Assembly (NCBI GenBank): GCA_014237855.1
Contig: JABACD010000003.1
Coordinates: 1 to 64,000 of the forward strand
DNA from: Planctomycetota bacterium
GTDB lineage: Bacteria > Planctomycetota > UBA1135 > GCA-002686595
Reading direction: 5' to 3'
DNA length: 64,000 nt
The position numbers and the translations under genes were made by a program. Position 1 is the first letter of the stretch; every line of letters begins with the position of its first letter. The notes under the pieces are model-generated. The model was not told the DNA's origin. It made no database searches and saw only the letters and a program-made list of their open reading frames with translations. Below, in pieces: positions 44,461 through 54,081 of this stretch.

Positions 44461-47268
44461 GTGAAGCTACTAAGAGGACAGAGGCAGCGGGCACGAGCCG
44501 GGATGGCCTATGTGGCGATTCTGGCGTTGCTGATGCTTGCCAGTGTTCTGGCACTTGCAGTGTCTTATCGTGTCGGCACTCAGATTTCCCTGCTGGATCA
44601 GCGTACTAGTTCACTCCAAGCCGACTACCTCGCGGAGAGCGCAGCAAACCATGCTGTTTGGGAGTTCACTGCTGTGGGGTCTGTTGATCGTCGCGTTTCG
44701 ACATCCACCGATGATTCACGAGAGAAGCTGTCAGACCAAACGAACTGGCATCTTGCACCTGATCCGTGGATGGGGCAGAACATTTGTGGGACGCGCTTCC
44801 AAAATGTCCAGATTCCTCAAGGGGCGACGATCCTCGACGCCTACGTCGAGTTCACCTCCGCAGAGGACGACTCATCGAGCACGACAGTGGCCATCAAGGG
44901 TGAAGACAGTGACAACCCTAGTGCCTTTGCGAGTAACGTCAACGACATGTACTCGCGCACCCGTACTACAGCGAATGTGAGCTGGAGTAATATTCCGACG
45001 TGGAGCAAGAATGGTGTCTATCAGACGCCGCAACTGCGAACCATTGTCCAGGAGTTGGTGGATCGCTCGGGCTGGTCCTCTGGGAACTCAATGGTGCTGC
45101 TATTCGAGGGGTCTGTTTCAAATGGCAAACGCCAAGCTTACCACTACGATGGTGATAGTGTGGTTGCACCGCGACTGCGCATCTCTTATCAGAGAATCTC
45201 GGCCACCTTGGACCCCAACACGTACTTCATGCACTCCCTTGCGGGGGGGCGTTATGGCTACAAGGTGCTGGAGCCGACAAGTACAACCCTCGGGACCGTC
45301 GCGACCGTGGGGGCCCATGGAAGTGCAGTTGTCAAGCAAGGCCATGTCATGCGGCTCGCCCCCGAAGAGTCCACCCCATTACCCTGTCTGCGGGGATGGT
45401 GGACCATGGACGAAACTTCAGGGCTGACCGCGGGCGATAGCAGCCTGAGTCTCGGCGATGGTGTCTTGACCAACCTCGCTGGAAATGAGTGGACCTCGGG
45501 TACCATCAGCGGGGGCATTGAGCTGTCGGGCTCTACTGACCGAATCGTGGTTGGTAATTCCGCGAACCTACAGCTCGACTCGAACATGTCTCTATCGATG
45601 TGGGTCAAGCCAAATGTTGTTCAGAACTCGCTCTTGATCGATAAGGGATTCTCAGATTCTTACTACATGTATCTGAACTCCAATGGTTCGTTCAAATTAG
45701 CGTGCGCTTCAGGGGGTGCAAATTGGGAGGTGTCGAGCGCCTCGAGCCTGATCACAGCGGGGTCCTGGTACCACCTCGCCGGGACCTTTGATGACACCAG
45801 TAATGAGGCTGTCCTGTACCTCAATGGCACCGAGGTTGCGCGTACAACAGGGATCTCCGCATCGATCTCAAACAACTCGAGCGACCTGGTCATCGGTGCT
45901 TCCAGTCCCTCGGGTGGATTGGCTCTCAATGGCTACGTGGACGATGTCCGAGTCTATGGCTGTGCTCTGACACCCACCGAGGTCTCGGACATCTCCTGCC
46001 CGGGATTGATCCCTGTTGCCGATGCTGGTGCGGACCAGTCGGTCGCGCTTGGTCAGTCTGGTGTTGCCATGGCGGGATCGGGAGTCGCGAGCTGCCCATC
46101 GGGTTCGGTCAGCTTGCTCTGGACCCAGACGAGTGGGCCTGGAACTACCACCTTTGTCGATGCAACCCTGGGCAATACGGGGGTCAGCTTTTCGAGTGCA
46201 GGAGTCTACGTGCTGAGGCTAACGGTCACCGAGGGTACAAAGACTGCCTATGACGAGGTCTCGATGACCGTGACCGGAAGCCTCTACGAGGAAGTCTTTG
46301 CAGAGTTTGTGTCCCCGCAGAAGAAAGCTTGGAGGGACATCGACCTGAGCGGATCTCCCTACAACGTGCCCGCAAATGCGGTGGTAGAAGTTGCAATCTA
46401 CAACAAGTCAACGGGCAAGGAACGTGAAGGAGGCGTTCGTAGGAACGGCTCGAGCCTCAATAGAAGAATTGATATTCATGAGGCAGAAGGTGGCGGAAAA
46501 GACCTGGTCGTCATGCACGTCCAGACAGATGATTCCTCAATTATCGAGTGCTACAGCGAGAAGACCAACAAGGTCAAATTCTACTTGTTGGGATACTGGA
46601 CGACCGGGACTTATGAAGAACTCTGGAGTTCGTTCGAGACGGACCACGATGAGGGTCATGGCGAGTGGGCGTCCGAGTCTCTCAGCTCACATGGTGTGCC
46701 TAGCAACAAGATCGCCGAGCTAGTTGTATTCAACACGGACTCCAGCAAGGAGCGCGAGACTGGGATGCGGGAGTCGGGCTCGAGCCTGAATAGACGCGTT
46801 GACATTCACGAGTCCGAGGGCAATGGTGAAGAAATGGTGTCCATGTTCGTCAAGACCAGCTCTTCCGCGAGTGCTACTATTGATGTCTACAACGAGGACC
46901 ATAATGACCTTGAGTTTGTCGTTCTTGGATACTGGTCGACCCCTCCCGGTACCTATACACAGGCTTTTGCGACGGTCTCAGCGCCTTCTGGATCCAACTG
47001 GGCCAACGTGGATCTGAGCAGCACGGGGGCACCTGCAGGTGCAGTTGCTCATCTGCTACTGGAAAACTACACGCATAACAATCAACTACAGGTAGGTGCG
47101 CGAGCTGTTGGCTCGAGCATTGATCGGTGGTTCGAGCTCCATGAGGCCGAGTCCGGAGGAGGGGACTTCATGCCGATTCACGTTGAACTCGATGGATCTT
47201 CTATCTTTGAAGGCCGTAAGACTTCGGGAAGCGTCCGCTACAGGGTTATTGGTTGGTGGACGCCGTAG
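44461..47268 (+). CDS. Giant PilX/GspK-like minor pilin with LamG, PKD-like and three tandem C-terminal repeats (putative tip adhesin)
   Basis: This 935-aa protein starts (GTG) RARAGMAYVAILALLMLASV, a PilX_N-type anchor without +5 Glu, followed by the helix AESAANHAVWEF. A ~170-residue beta segment (~85-255) resembles DNRLRE modules. A concanavalin/LamG-like domain (~309-510) starts GWWTMDETSG and ends YVDDVRVYG. A PKD/REJ-like domain (~519-607) follows. Then three repeats of ~105-114 residues (608-716, 717-830, 831-935) each carry the pattern GSS(L/I)(N/D)R...(I/L)HE(A/S)E and end (L/I)G(Y/W)W. LamG and PKD domains often bind carbohydrate or protein. The position as last gene of the minor-pilin set suggests a filament-tip adhesin. 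Confidence 0.78.
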   Translation: MKLLRGQRQRARAGMAYVAILALLMLASVLALAVSYRVGTQISLLDQRTSSLQADYLAESAANHAVWEFTAVGSVDRRVSTSTDDSREKLSDQTNWHLAPDPWMGQNICGTRFQNVQIPQGATILDAYVEFTSAEDDSSSTTVAIKGEDSDNPSAFASNVNDMYSRTRTTANVSWSNIPTWSKNGVYQTPQLRTIVQELVDRSGWSSGNSMVLLFEGSVSNGKRQAYHYDGDSVVAPRLRISYQRISATLDPNTYFMHSLAGGRYGYKVLEPTSTTLGTVATVGAHGSAVVKQGHVMRLAPEESTPLPCLRGWWTMDETSGLTAGDSSLSLGDGVLTNLAGNEWTSGTISGGIELSGSTDRIVVGNSANLQLDSNMSLSMWVKPNVVQNSLLIDKGFSDSYYMYLNSNGSFKLACASGGANWEVSSASSLITAGSWYHLAGTFDDTSNEAVLYLNGTEVARTTGISASISNNSSDLVIGASSPSGGLALNGYVDDVRVYGCALTPTEVSDISCPGLIPVADAGADQSVALGQSGVAMAGSGVASCPSGSVSLLWTQTSGPGTTTFVDATLGNTGVSFSSAGVYVLRLTVTEGTKTAYDEVSMTVTGSLYEEVFAEFVSPQKKAWRDIDLSGSPYNVPANAVVEVAIYNKSTGKEREGGVRRNGSSLNRRIDIHEAEGGGKDLVVMHVQTDDSSIIECYSEKTNKVKFYLLGYWTTGTYEELWSSFETDHDEGHGEWASESLSSHGVPSNKIAELVVFNTDSSKERETGMRESGSSLNRRVDIHESEGNGEEMVSMFVKTSSSASATIDVYNEDHNDLEFVVLGYWSTPPGTYTQAFATVSAPSGSNWANVDLSSTGAPAGAVAHLLLENYTHNNQLQVGARAVGSSIDRWFELHEAESGGGDFMPIHVELDGSSIFEGRKTSGSVRYRVIGWWTP

Positions 47269-47294
47269 CCTCAGAGACCGATCAGCTGAGCGAG

Positions 47295-48449
47295 CTATCG
47301 TACTGTCGAGCTTGTGGGGTAGCGCGAGGGGACTGCGACCGTGGTACCGATGGCAACCCCGCGTGGTGAAGAACTTGCAGGCATGATGCTCGAGTCCGCG
47401 CTGGTGCTGCTCGAGGCAAGCTGCGACAAGACTGGCCCACTACGCCTGTAGTTCCTGGTCCAGTTGGCCAGGCTGGTTCCGGGACAGACCGTGTTCTTGA
47501 GCTCACCGTGGCCGACGATCCTCGTGCGCTGAATCCTGTACTCGAGGCGGAGGTCTGCGAGGACGCTCTCCAAGGCTGCGATGGCCTGTGCGCTCGGTGG
47601 CTGTGATTCGAAGTCGCCGATGAGGCAGACACCGATGTTGCGAACATTGTTTGCTCCGCCGGCGTGTGCGCCCTGGTACTTCAGATCGCGGCCCTCGAAG
47701 ACACGTCCGGCGGGATCGATCAGGATGTGGTAGCCGATGTCACCGAAGTCGCGCACGGTCATGTGCGTGCTCTGTGCCTTTTGCAGGGCCAGGACAGAGT
47801 CGCGCAGGGTTCCATCAAAGCGGGCTCCGGGGACCTCGGCCGTGTGGTGAATGGTGATCCTGTCGTACGAGCCGAGCGTCGGATTGAGCCGGGAGGGAAT
47901 CGGGGGCAAGGCTCGCCATTGAGCCCGGCTCAGATAGGGGCTTTGCCTATCAGCAGGGGCCTGGGCGAGCCCGTCGCGCAGGTCGTCGATTTCCACCAGG
48001 CCCAGCTGCGCACGACGAACTTGAATGTCGTTGGCATCTGCATCGGCGATCACCTTCTGGAATCCAGCGCGCGCGCTCTGGAGCCTGGCCATCCAGGTCC
48101 TGGAGGGGGCGCTAGGGCTGGAATTCTCCTGGCGCGAGAAGGTCAGACGACCCTCGCTCAGGACCAACTCGCCCTGCACGCGCCAGTAGTCATCGTAGCG
48201 TTGCGCGTCGCGCTCCAACCAGCGGTCGATGGTCTCCAGCTTGCCCCAGTCCAGGGGCTGTCCCACCCAGGATGGGGCGCCCCTGGCGCTTGCCAGGGTC
48301 CCGCTGCTGGAGTTCTCCCGCATCTCGGGGCTCACGCAGCCCGCGGCCAGGATCAGGCCGAGACAGGCCAGGAGCAGACACGAAGAAGGACATCGCCAGC
48401 TCGCCTGCTCCGAATACCCTGCTCTTACACCGCGCTGGGTTGTTCTCAT
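47295..48449 (-). CDS. Lipoprotein N-acetylmuramoyl-L-alanine amidase (Amidase_2/PGRP fold)
   Basis: A 384-aa protein; the ATG at 48449 gives a lipobox LAAGC with Cys38. A ~150-residue linker precedes an Amidase_2 domain with zinc ligands in ITIHHTAE (first His), YQGAHAGGANN (second) and VCPG (Cys), plus GYHILIDPAGRVFEGR. It would cleave the amide between MurNAc and L-Ala in peptidoglycan from the periplasmic side. It converges with the giant pilin gene, 26 bp apart, and may simply be a neighbour. AGGAGG is present but only two bases before the ATG. Confidence 0.87.
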   Translation of the reverse strand: MRTTQRGVRAGYSEQASWRCPSSCLLLACLGLILAAGCVSPEMRENSSSGTLASARGAPSWVGQPLDWGKLETIDRWLERDAQRYDDYWRVQGELVLSEGRLTFSRQENSSPSAPSRTWMARLQSARAGFQKVIADADANDIQVRRAQLGLVEIDDLRDGLAQAPADRQSPYLSRAQWRALPPIPSRLNPTLGSYDRITIHHTAEVPGARFDGTLRDSVLALQKAQSTHMTVRDFGDIGYHILIDPAGRVFEGRDLKYQGAHAGGANNVRNIGVCLIGDFESQPPSAQAIAALESVLADLRLEYRIQRTRIVGHGELKNTVCPGTSLANWTRNYRRSGPVLSQLASSSTSADSSIMPASSSPRGVAIGTTVAVPSRYPTSSTVR

Positions 48450-48601
48450 GACCTCCTGATTACCCGATTCAATGAGCTGATACAAAGGCGGAGTGCTACA
48501 AGGCGGGCCGTATCTAGAATGTGGCAGTACCCTCTCCCAGGGATCGGAATGGCCGGGTGCGCCCTTCCAAGATCCTCCAATGCGAACCAAGAGATAGCCC
48601 T

Positions 48602-51562
48602 GTGATCCGTCTCAAGCCCTCGATCCACTCCGCCTGCTGTATTTTGCTTCTCTTCGCGGGAAGCGGGACGGCATACGGTGCCCCTGCGTGTCAGGAGGAT
48701 GACCAAGAACTGGAGGCCTTGCTGGGCGAAGAGCGAGCAGAAGCAGACCGCTTGCGCCGTCAGGGCGAGTTCACAGAGGCCAAGAAGCTGCTCAACCTGC
48801 ATCTCTCCGACGACGAGGCTGATGCGGCCAGTCGAGCTGGACTCGGCCGTATCTATCTCGATGAGGGCAAGCTGGAGCGGGCTGAACGACACCTGCGCCA
48901 GGCTCTCCTGGAGAGCGACAACTCCAAGTTGAGCCAGCGAGTGGCACGCGACCTGACCCGCCTCTTGCACCGGCTCGGGCGCGACGCGGAGGCCAATGGT
49001 GATTTCCTGCCCGTGCTACTGGAACAAGGGGCGTCCTCGGACAGCAGGAATCTCTTCCTGGCGGCCGAGGTGCTGACCAGGCTGGGAGATCGGGAGGAGG
49101 CCAGACAGCTCTACACGAAGGGGACCCGGGGTGGAGATCAGGGGGACTGGACGGAGCTTTTGGCCAGGGCTCGATGCCTGCAGCGCCTGGGTAGGATCGA
49201 GGACGCGGGCAGCGGCCTACTCCTGGCAGACCAGCGAGCGCGAGAGGACCAGGGCACCAGTGAGGCCGATGTGCTGGTGGCGCTCGGAGAGCTCTTCTTC
49301 GAGGCGGATCGCGAGGTGGCTGAAGGAGCCAGTCGCTCTGCGGCGAAGATGTACGACGAGGCGCTACGTCTGAATCCGACTCACGAGGGTGCCTTGCTCG
49401 GCTTGTTCGAGCTTCATCAGGTCAACTGGCACCGCCACAAGCGCCGTGCAGGGGACTTTCTCAGGACCATGCTGGAGCTGAGACCGAATTCCGTCGAGGC
49501 GCACCTGGCCGCCTGCTCGAACAACCTCAGGGTAGGCAAGCTGCCCGTCGTCCGCAGTGAGCTCTCTCGGCTGGAGGAACTGGCGCCGGATCGACGGGAG
49601 GTGAGGACCCTGCGTGCAGCCATGGCGTGGGTGGAGCACGACCGCGAGCTTTGCCAGGAGATCCTGGACAGCCTCCATGACGTTGATGGCCTGGACAGTG
49701 CCCCCGAGAGGGTTGTGGGCAAGCACCTCCTCGAGCTGTATCGCTTTGCTGAGGCCAGGCCGTTTCTGGAGCAGGCAGTCGAGCGTGACGAGCGTGACTA
49801 CATGGCCTGGACCTTGCTCGGCCGTGCACGGGCCAACACGGGTGATGAGGAGGGAGGACTGGCGGCCCTTCGACGCTCACGCGAGGTGGGCGGCTTGCGG
49901 CAGGATGCCTGGCGCAAGAACATGCGCCTGGTCCTCGAGCGTCTCGAGCGTGAGTATGTGAGAGAGGACTTCGGCGAGCTCTCGTTCTCATGGAAGCCCG
50001 ATGCCGCTGGCGTGCTGGCGGTCTATCTCGAGCCCTTCTATCGGGAGGCCCGCGAGGAGCTAGCCGAGCGCTATGGATACACGCCTGGCCCAACCCACAT
50101 CGAGGTCTTTCGCCGCCATCAGGACTTCTCAGTTCGATCCACCGGTTTCGAGGGATTCCCTGCGCTCGGGGTCTGCTTTGGTCCCGTGGTCACGGCGCTC
50201 TCACCGATCTCGGAGCTCCGCGGCTCCTTCTCGTGGGCTCGAACGTCCTTTCACGAGTTCACGCACGTGATCCACCTGGGGTTGTCTCACAACCGCTGTC
50301 CACGCTGGATCACCGAGGGGCTCGCCACCTGGGAAGAGGCCTCTCGTAATCCGGCCTGGGCGAGGAATCTTCGCAGGGAGCTGGTGGACTCCGACGCAAA
50401 CGGACAGGTCATCCCGATTCGCGACCTCAATGCTGCCTTTCGTGGCCCACGGATCATCTTCGGTTACTACGAGGGCGGCCTCGTCTGCGAGCTGTTGATC
50501 GGACGCTACGGTTTTCCACCGATGATTCGCTTGCTTGAAGCTTTCGATCAGGGGTTGGATCTGGATCAGGCCCTGGAGCGGGTCTTTGGGCTGACTCCTG
50601 AGGAGCTCGATGTCGCCTTGCAGGAGCTCGTGGACGAGAAGATCGCGGATCTCTCGATCGAGCCGCGCTGGGATCCACAGTTACTGCCGCGCCTTCGCCT
50701 GGCGCTATCTTCTCGAGTACCCGAGGAGCCGAATGCCCTGGCGGCCTGGCAGGAAGGCTGGTGCACGCAGGCCTGGGGAGCCTGGCAGCAGGGCAGACAG
50801 ATCGACGCGGAGGAAGCCCTGCGCCAGGTGCGGCGTGCTGGTGAGGATCCGCCCCGGGCTCTGTTCCTGATGGGAGAGATGGCGCAGCGGGCTGGCAAGC
50901 CCAAGGAAGCCATCGAGTTCTGGGAGCGAGCGATCCTCAGGGGTGGTGAGGACTTCAACGCCCGCATCCAGCTCGGAAACCTCTACATGGGCATGGGGGA
51001 GCTGGAGGTTGCCGAGCAGCACTACCTCGCTGCCGAGCAGGCCTTCCCGGGCTTCGACAATGCCGACCTTGCGGCGGAGCTGAAGCTGGTCGGCCTGTAC
51101 ATCGATATGGGTCGTCGTGACGATGCCATGATGGCGGCCGAGCGCTACATGCGCTACGACGCGGGGAGTTACTCCTGGCGTCGCCGGCTCGCCACCTGGC
51201 ACATGGAGAACGAACGCTACGAAGAGGCCTCTCTCATGTTCCTGGAGGCCAACGAGATCGACCCATTTTCCTCGCAGCTCCACGCCAGCTGGGGGGAGTG
51301 CCTCGAGGAGCTAGGAAGCCACGAGGAGGCCCTGCGTGAGTACGAGGTGGCTGGGATCGTGCCAATTGAACTTGATCTGGATGCCGGCAGTGAGCTGACC
51401 GACGTCGGGCGAGCAGACCTCCTCGGCAGGCGAGCTCGCTGCCTGATTCGACTGGGTCGCCTTGAAGAGGCCGCCGCCCTGATCTCGGAGGGAACCGAAC
51501 TCCAGGTCGAGTCAGAGACACTCGAGGAGGCCACTCGCATCCTCCAGGAGGCGCGCGGTTAG
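48602..51562 (+). CDS. Secreted TPR protein with gluzincin-type (HEFTH) metallopeptidase domain
   Basis: A 986-aa protein; the GTG at 48602 gives a signal peptide (~1-27). TPR-type repeats fill residues ~30-440. A metallopeptidase domain lies near 460-700 with His551-Glu552-x-x-His555 (HEFTH), followed by WITEGLATWEE, whose Glu is the third zinc ligand of gluzincins (peptidase MA-like). More TPR repeats occupy ~715-985. The combination suggests a large periplasmic or surface protease held in a repeat scaffold. Its stop overlaps that of the convergent methyltransferase gene. Confidence 0.82.
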   Translation: MIRLKPSIHSACCILLLFAGSGTAYGAPACQEDDQELEALLGEERAEADRLRRQGEFTEAKKLLNLHLSDDEADAASRAGLGRIYLDEGKLERAERHLRQALLESDNSKLSQRVARDLTRLLHRLGRDAEANGDFLPVLLEQGASSDSRNLFLAAEVLTRLGDREEARQLYTKGTRGGDQGDWTELLARARCLQRLGRIEDAGSGLLLADQRAREDQGTSEADVLVALGELFFEADREVAEGASRSAAKMYDEALRLNPTHEGALLGLFELHQVNWHRHKRRAGDFLRTMLELRPNSVEAHLAACSNNLRVGKLPVVRSELSRLEELAPDRREVRTLRAAMAWVEHDRELCQEILDSLHDVDGLDSAPERVVGKHLLELYRFAEARPFLEQAVERDERDYMAWTLLGRARANTGDEEGGLAALRRSREVGGLRQDAWRKNMRLVLERLEREYVREDFGELSFSWKPDAAGVLAVYLEPFYREAREELAERYGYTPGPTHIEVFRRHQDFSVRSTGFEGFPALGVCFGPVVTALSPISELRGSFSWARTSFHEFTHVIHLGLSHNRCPRWITEGLATWEEASRNPAWARNLRRELVDSDANGQVIPIRDLNAAFRGPRIIFGYYEGGLVCELLIGRYGFPPMIRLLEAFDQGLDLDQALERVFGLTPEELDVALQELVDEKIADLSIEPRWDPQLLPRLRLALSSRVPEEPNALAAWQEGWCTQAWGAWQQGRQIDAEEALRQVRRAGEDPPRALFLMGEMAQRAGKPKEAIEFWERAILRGGEDFNARIQLGNLYMGMGELEVAEQHYLAAEQAFPGFDNADLAAELKLVGLYIDMGRRDDAMMAAERYMRYDAGSYSWRRRLATWHMENERYEEASLMFLEANEIDPFSSQLHASWGECLEELGSHEEALREYEVAGIVPIELDLDAGSELTDVGRADLLGRRARCLIRLGRLEEAAALISEGTELQVESETLEEATRILQEARG

Positions 51563-52281
51563 GGCTTCTCGATCTCGACCAGCAACCAGCCGCGTAGGAA
51601 CCGCAGGGCATCAACCCCGGAGATCAGCTTCTCGTAGCCGGTGGCCATCAGGAACAGCAAGGAGTTGAACTGAAAGTAAGCCGGGTACTGACCGAGGTAC
51701 TCGCAACGCTTGAGTCGCAGGCCGGTGCTGTTGCAGAAGTTCTGAATCGAGCCCTTGGTCGAGCAACGGAAGTAGGCCGGAAAGGTGTCATCGACCGAGC
51801 GCCCCTCGACGAACTTCACGATGGCCGGGTGCAGGCCATTCGGGGTGAGTAGAGCGATGATCGAACCGTAGTCACCCAGATTGGGCACCAGATAGACGTA
51901 GTGTCCACCGGGCTTCAGGACCCGGTGAATCTCAGCGAAGGCAGCCCTGGGATTGGGCAGGTGCTCCATGAGTGCCCGTGAGATGCACAGGTCGACCGAG
52001 TTCGAGGGCAGGCCGGTGTCGGAAATATCACCCCGCTGAAGCTCGATGTCCTCCAGGCCCTCGGCGAGGGTGAATTCAACGGGGTCGACGCCAATCAGGC
52101 GGGCGGCCTTGCCACGATACTTGGCGAGCACCTCCGCATTGCGGCCACAGCCGGCCTCGAGCACGGTGAATTCCGGCCGGATGTGACCCTCGATCGCACG
52201 CTCGAGGTGGCAATAGGGGTGGTCGTCTTCGTCGAAGTAGCGCGCCTTGATGCGCTGAGTGCGTGTGGGGGATTCGCTCAA
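51559..52281 (-). CDS. Class I SAM-dependent methyltransferase
   Basis: A 240-aa protein. VLEAGCGRNAEVL is motif I for SAM, IGVDP gives the acidic end of strand 2, CISRALMEHLPNP is post-II and VLKPGGHYVYLVPN is motif III. This is a Methyltransf_11-type enzyme. A hydrophobic C-terminus (FNSLLFLMATGYEKLI) suggests membrane or lipid-linked substrates. Substrate unknown. Its stop (TAA, minus) shares two bases with the plus-strand stop of the preceding gene. Confidence 0.87.
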   Translation of the reverse strand: MSESPTRTQRIKARYFDEDDHPYCHLERAIEGHIRPEFTVLEAGCGRNAEVLAKYRGKAARLIGVDPVEFTLAEGLEDIELQRGDISDTGLPSNSVDLCISRALMEHLPNPRAAFAEIHRVLKPGGHYVYLVPNLGDYGSIIALLTPNGLHPAIVKFVEGRSVDDTFPAYFRCSTKGSIQNFCNSTGLRLKRCEYLGQYPAYFQFNSLLFLMATGYEKLISGVDALRFLRGWLLVEIEKP

Positions 52282-52390
52282 GAGACTTCAGTGTCGGGGG
52301 CCTTCCAACTCCGGCTTGAGTCTAGCAGCCCTGCCGCCGGCGAGGAAAGCCGCAGGGGGGTAAGAGGCTCCGGCCTTGGAATCGACTATC

Positions 52391-53026
52391 ATGCCCTCCA
52401 TGGCGGAGTCGAATGCGGAATCAGGTCGTGGGATCTTCGTGGTGGTCGATGGGGTCGACGGCTGCGGCAAGACGACCCAGGCCCGCCTGCTGGCGGAGGC
52501 TCTGGGTGTGGAGCGCGAGCTGCACCTGCGAGAACCGGGGAGCACGGCCCTGGGAGAGCGCCTGCGCGAGCTTCTGCTGTCGCGGGAGTACCACATTGAG
52601 CCCCGGGTGGAGACCCTCCTCTTTGCTGCCGCACGCAGGCAGATGCTAGACGAGCTCGTCGAGCCAGCGCTGGCCAAGGGCCTCTCGGTCGTCTGCGAGC
52701 GATTCAATCCCTCGACCTATGCCTACCAGTCCGTGGCGGGGGACCTGGACGAGGAGTCGGTGCTCGCGCTCCTGGCGGGATGGGCATCCGATCCCCAGCC
52801 AGACCTGGTCCTGCTCCTCGATGTGGATCCAGCGCAGGCGGCTGCCCGTCGTGGAGAGGCGCGTGACCGGATCGAGGCCAAGGGGCTCGAGTATCAGGAG
52901 CGGGTTGCGGAGGGTTATCGGCGCTACGCCCAGCTCGAGCCGCGCGCCGTCTTGCTCGACGGAAGCGCGAGTGAACAGGAAGTACATCAGGCAATACTGA
53001 GGGAGGTCGACCGTGTCCGTGACTAG
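52391..53026 (+). CDS. tmk: Thymidylate kinase
   Basis: A 211-aa protein with P-loop FVVVDGVDGCGKTTQARLL, the DR-type motif ERFNPSTYAYQ where E-R-F-x-x-S/T-x-x-A-Y-Q is diagnostic for dTMP kinase, and a LID region with RGEARDRIEAKGLEYQERV. It makes dTDP from dTMP and ATP. ATG 52391 and ATG 52400 are both possible; neither has a clear ribosome site. The 3' end overlaps the GTG of the delta' gene by 14 bp. Confidence 0.93.
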   Translation: MPSMAESNAESGRGIFVVVDGVDGCGKTTQARLLAEALGVERELHLREPGSTALGERLRELLLSREYHIEPRVETLLFAAARRQMLDELVEPALAKGLSVVCERFNPSTYAYQSVAGDLDEESVLALLAGWASDPQPDLVLLLDVDPAQAAARRGEARDRIEAKGLEYQERVAEGYRRYAQLEPRAVLLDGSASEQEVHQAILREVDRVRD

Positions 53027-54047
53027 TGCACCTCTAGGCCATCGCGAAGTGATCGAGGGCTTGTGGCGTGCCCGTGCACTTGGGCGCCTGCCTCACGCCT
53101 TGCTGTTCGAGGGACCTGCAGGCATCGGCAAGTACCACTCAGCGCTCTGGTTCGCCCAGGGGCTCTTCTGCGAGCGCAGCGCTCAGCCGGATTGGAGCGA
53201 GCCTTGTGGCGAGTGCGGCGGCTGCAAGCGTTGCACGGCGGGCAGTCATCCAGACCTGTTCGTGCTCGATCCGTTGGCCGAGGAGCTGGAGTCGATTCCG
53301 GTGGCCCGGATCGCTGCCCGGGATGATGGTGGCGACTCCGCGAGTGACTTCTTCTCGTTGAGGCCGATGGAGGGCGGCATGCGAATCGCGATCATGCGCG
53401 AGTTCGATAGGGCCAATGTCCAGGCACAGAATGCGCTTCTAAAGACCCTCGAGGAGCCCGGAGACTCGGCGCTGATTGTCCTGGAGAGCGCTCGACCTGA
53501 CCTGCTCCTGGCAACCGTGCGCAGTCGCTGCGTGGTGGTGCGCTTCGAGGCCCTCGAGCATGGTGATGCCAGAGCCGTGCTTGGGGCGGCCGGTGCGGGG
53601 GGCTCCGATGCGGAGCACCTGGTCGACTGGGCCGAGGGGTCTCCGGGCAAGGCCATGGCTCTTGAGAAGGAAGGCGCTGTAGCTGTACGTCAGCAGATCG
53701 CCGCGGTGCTCTCGGGTGAGGTCGACCCCCTGGTGGCCAGCCAGCAGGTACTTGAATTACCGGGCGAATTCGGAGGGAAGACCTCAGCTGCGCAGGTCAG
53801 GACACGTACGCGAGCCGCGCTCCAGCTGCTCATTGCTGTCCTCCGAGACGGCCTTCATCACGCGGCGGGAGTTGATCGTGGGGGACTGGCACACGGCGAT
53901 CTGGTGGCCTCTGCGCCCCACGAGGAGCAGAGCTGGAGGTACGCCATGGAACAGGTGGTGGCGTTATCGGGAGAAGTGGAGTTGAATCTAACTCCGTTGG
54001 GAATTCTGGATCGGGCCTTCCTGGCCCTCCCGCGACCCTCCAGGTGA
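53013..54047 (+). CDS. holB: DNA polymerase III subunit delta'
   Basis: A 344-aa clamp-loader subunit. LPHALLFEGPAGIGKYHSA is the nucleotide-binding loop region; the Lys is followed by Tyr instead of Ser/Thr. CGECGGCKRC is the zinc-binding module. RIAIMREFDRANVQAQNALLKTLEEPG and TVRSRC (SRC motif) follow. The tmk-holB pair is a common bacterial arrangement. A non-functional P-loop is normal for delta', which does not hydrolyse ATP. It would load the beta clamp with tau and delta. Confidence 0.92.
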   Translation: MSVTSAPLGHREVIEGLWRARALGRLPHALLFEGPAGIGKYHSALWFAQGLFCERSAQPDWSEPCGECGGCKRCTAGSHPDLFVLDPLAEELESIPVARIAARDDGGDSASDFFSLRPMEGGMRIAIMREFDRANVQAQNALLKTLEEPGDSALIVLESARPDLLLATVRSRCVVVRFEALEHGDARAVLGAAGAGGSDAEHLVDWAEGSPGKAMALEKEGAVAVRQQIAAVLSGEVDPLVASQQVLELPGEFGGKTSAAQVRTRTRAALQLLIAVLRDGLHHAAGVDRGGLAHGDLVASAPHEEQSWRYAMEQVVALSGEVELNLTPLGILDRAFLALPRPSR

Positions 54048-54081
54048 GGGCCGCAAGCACCTTCCAACGTATTCCAAGATC

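Noticed and set aside
53090..53150. Broken P-loop (Tyr after the Lys) in DNA polymerase III delta'
   Set aside because: Delta' subunits commonly have non-functional P-loops, so this is not unusual.
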